NCBI GenBank assembly: GCA_017854485.1
Contig: JAFMHN010000001.1
Location: 101,617-165,616 of the forward strand
DNA from: Aquiluna sp.
GTDB taxonomy: Bacteria; Actinomycetota; Actinomycetes; Actinomycetales; Microbacteriaceae
Length of the DNA: 64,000 bases
Direction of reading: 5' to 3'
In this document: positions 63,592 to 64,000 of the stretch, one piece after another
Numbering within the stretch: the stretch's first letter is position 1
Layout: each line of letters begins with the position of its first letter
Notes under the pieces: model-generated
What the model was told of the DNA's origin: nothing
Seen by the model: the letters and a program-made list of their open reading frames with translations, nothing else
Database searches by the model: none
Position numbers and translations under genes: made by a program

Positions 63592-64000
63592 GCGCGCTCC
63601 ACATGCTCGAGGGACCTGAGACCCCGTTCTAGCTGCCACTGCAGATACCCGGCCACAACGCCGCTGACGGTGGCGCGGGTTGCGGAAGTTGCCTGCGAAA
63701 CGCCCTGCCAATCTCCAGCCAGAAGTGAGCCAAGGTGAGCAATGCCTTCAAGTCCAAGCCGCACCGACCCAGGCAGCGCACAGTTAGCGCAGCTGACCGA
63801 CCCTGAATGCACCGAAAACAAAACCGTCTGATCTGAACCACACCCCTGGCAGGACGTCAGGTTCGCGATCCAGCCGGAGATTGCTAGGGCTCGAAGTAAG
63901 TAGGAGTCGAGAATTTGATCAGATGCCTGCTCCTTGGCGCTCAGTGCCCTAAGCGCCCCCAGCACCAACAGGTAGTGCTTGGAGGATGAGTCTTCCCTGG
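63588..64000 (-). CDS. recO: DNA repair protein RecO (3' part; 5' end beyond window)
   Basis: The C-terminal about 137 residues of RecO. The frame continues open to the window edge (REDSSSKHYLLVLGALRAL), so the 5' end is outside. The zinc finger has CQGCG and CANC about 20 residues apart. RecO loads RecA with RecR in recombinational repair. The recO-uppS order is conserved in actinobacteria. Confidence 0.93.
   Translation of the reverse strand, partial: REDSSSKHYLLVLGALRALSAKEQASDQILDSYLLRALAISGWIANLTSCQGCGSDQTVLFSVHSGSVSCANCALPGSVRLGLEGIAHLGSLLAGDWQGVSQATSATRATVSGVVAGYLQWQLERGLRSLEHVERA

Noticed and set aside
1..64000. Mobile elements, prophage, toxin-antitoxin, restriction or other defence systems
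   Set aside because: Every sizeable reading frame is accounted for by housekeeping or conserved actinobacterial families. No transposase, integrase, direct-repeat flanks or base-composition break was seen.

Overview
The window is a stretch of core chromosome from a small-genome actinobacterium, most likely a freshwater Luna-lineage member of the Microbacteriaceae (Rhodoluna/Aquiluna type). The evidence is a moderate GC content, extreme gene packing, actinobacterial marker genes (SepH, DUF3000, DUF3093, DUF3145, DUF3159, DUF3710, DUF4191, DUF4193, polyphosphate glucokinase, AhpE-type peroxiredoxin, two glutamine synthetases flanking glnE) and blocks whose gene order matches Mycobacterium and Streptomyces. 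The lineage call is inference from gene content. I see no mobile element, prophage, CRISPR array or defence locus.

Layout. 1-8.9 kb: DUF3000-rnd converge on a minus-strand run dut-DUF3710-DUF3159-acnA-dxs; DUF3093 diverges from dut and converges on DUF4193. 9-15.6 kb: sepH, a phosphodiesterase, and convergent parC and parE. 15.6-19.6 kb (minus): sigA followed directly by a MurT/GatD-like pair, and a PAC2 protein. 19.6-27.8 kb (plus): pepA, lpdA, the lipoyl E2 gene, lipB, lipA, DUF4191, glnA and a terminator. 27.8-32 kb (minus): glnA2-glnE. 32-36.3 kb: nadE-panB, a small SPOR-type protein, map-ppgK. 36.3-39.9 kb (minus): ahpE, tRNA-Val, nif3, a zinc-ribbon coiled-coil gene, an RNase H/phosphatase fusion and RNase P RNA. 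40-47.3 kb (plus): aceE, a FasR-type regulator and fabD-fabH-acpP-fabF. 48-52.4 kb: a four-gene amino-acid ABC transporter. 52.4-57.1 kb: thymidine kinase, tRNA-Met, a glycosyltransferase, a DMT-family transporter, def, azlCD and tRNA-Asn. 57.2-64 kb (minus): recO (cut by the window edge), uppS, glyS, dusB, dgt, dnaG.

The genes link central carbon flow (aconitase, the PDH complex and its lipoylation enzymes) to type II fatty-acid synthesis, nitrogen assimilation (GS, its adenylyltransferase, amino-acid uptake), isoprenoid and cell-wall supply (dxs, uppS, murT), and replication, transcription and translation functions.

The most unusual items are these. The MurT/GatD-like pair has a GatD that lacks its catalytic Cys and His and a MurT that lacks its zinc ribbon, which suggests a changed reaction on the peptidoglycan stem. 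sigA has a Lys/Ala-rich N-terminus with no canonical start codon. A 13-bp perfect hairpin holds a permease start codon in its loop. Many genes have a -10 hexamer (TANNNT) 6-8 nt before the start codon, predicting leaderless mRNAs; some -10s overlap on opposite strands or are built on the stop codon of the preceding gene.
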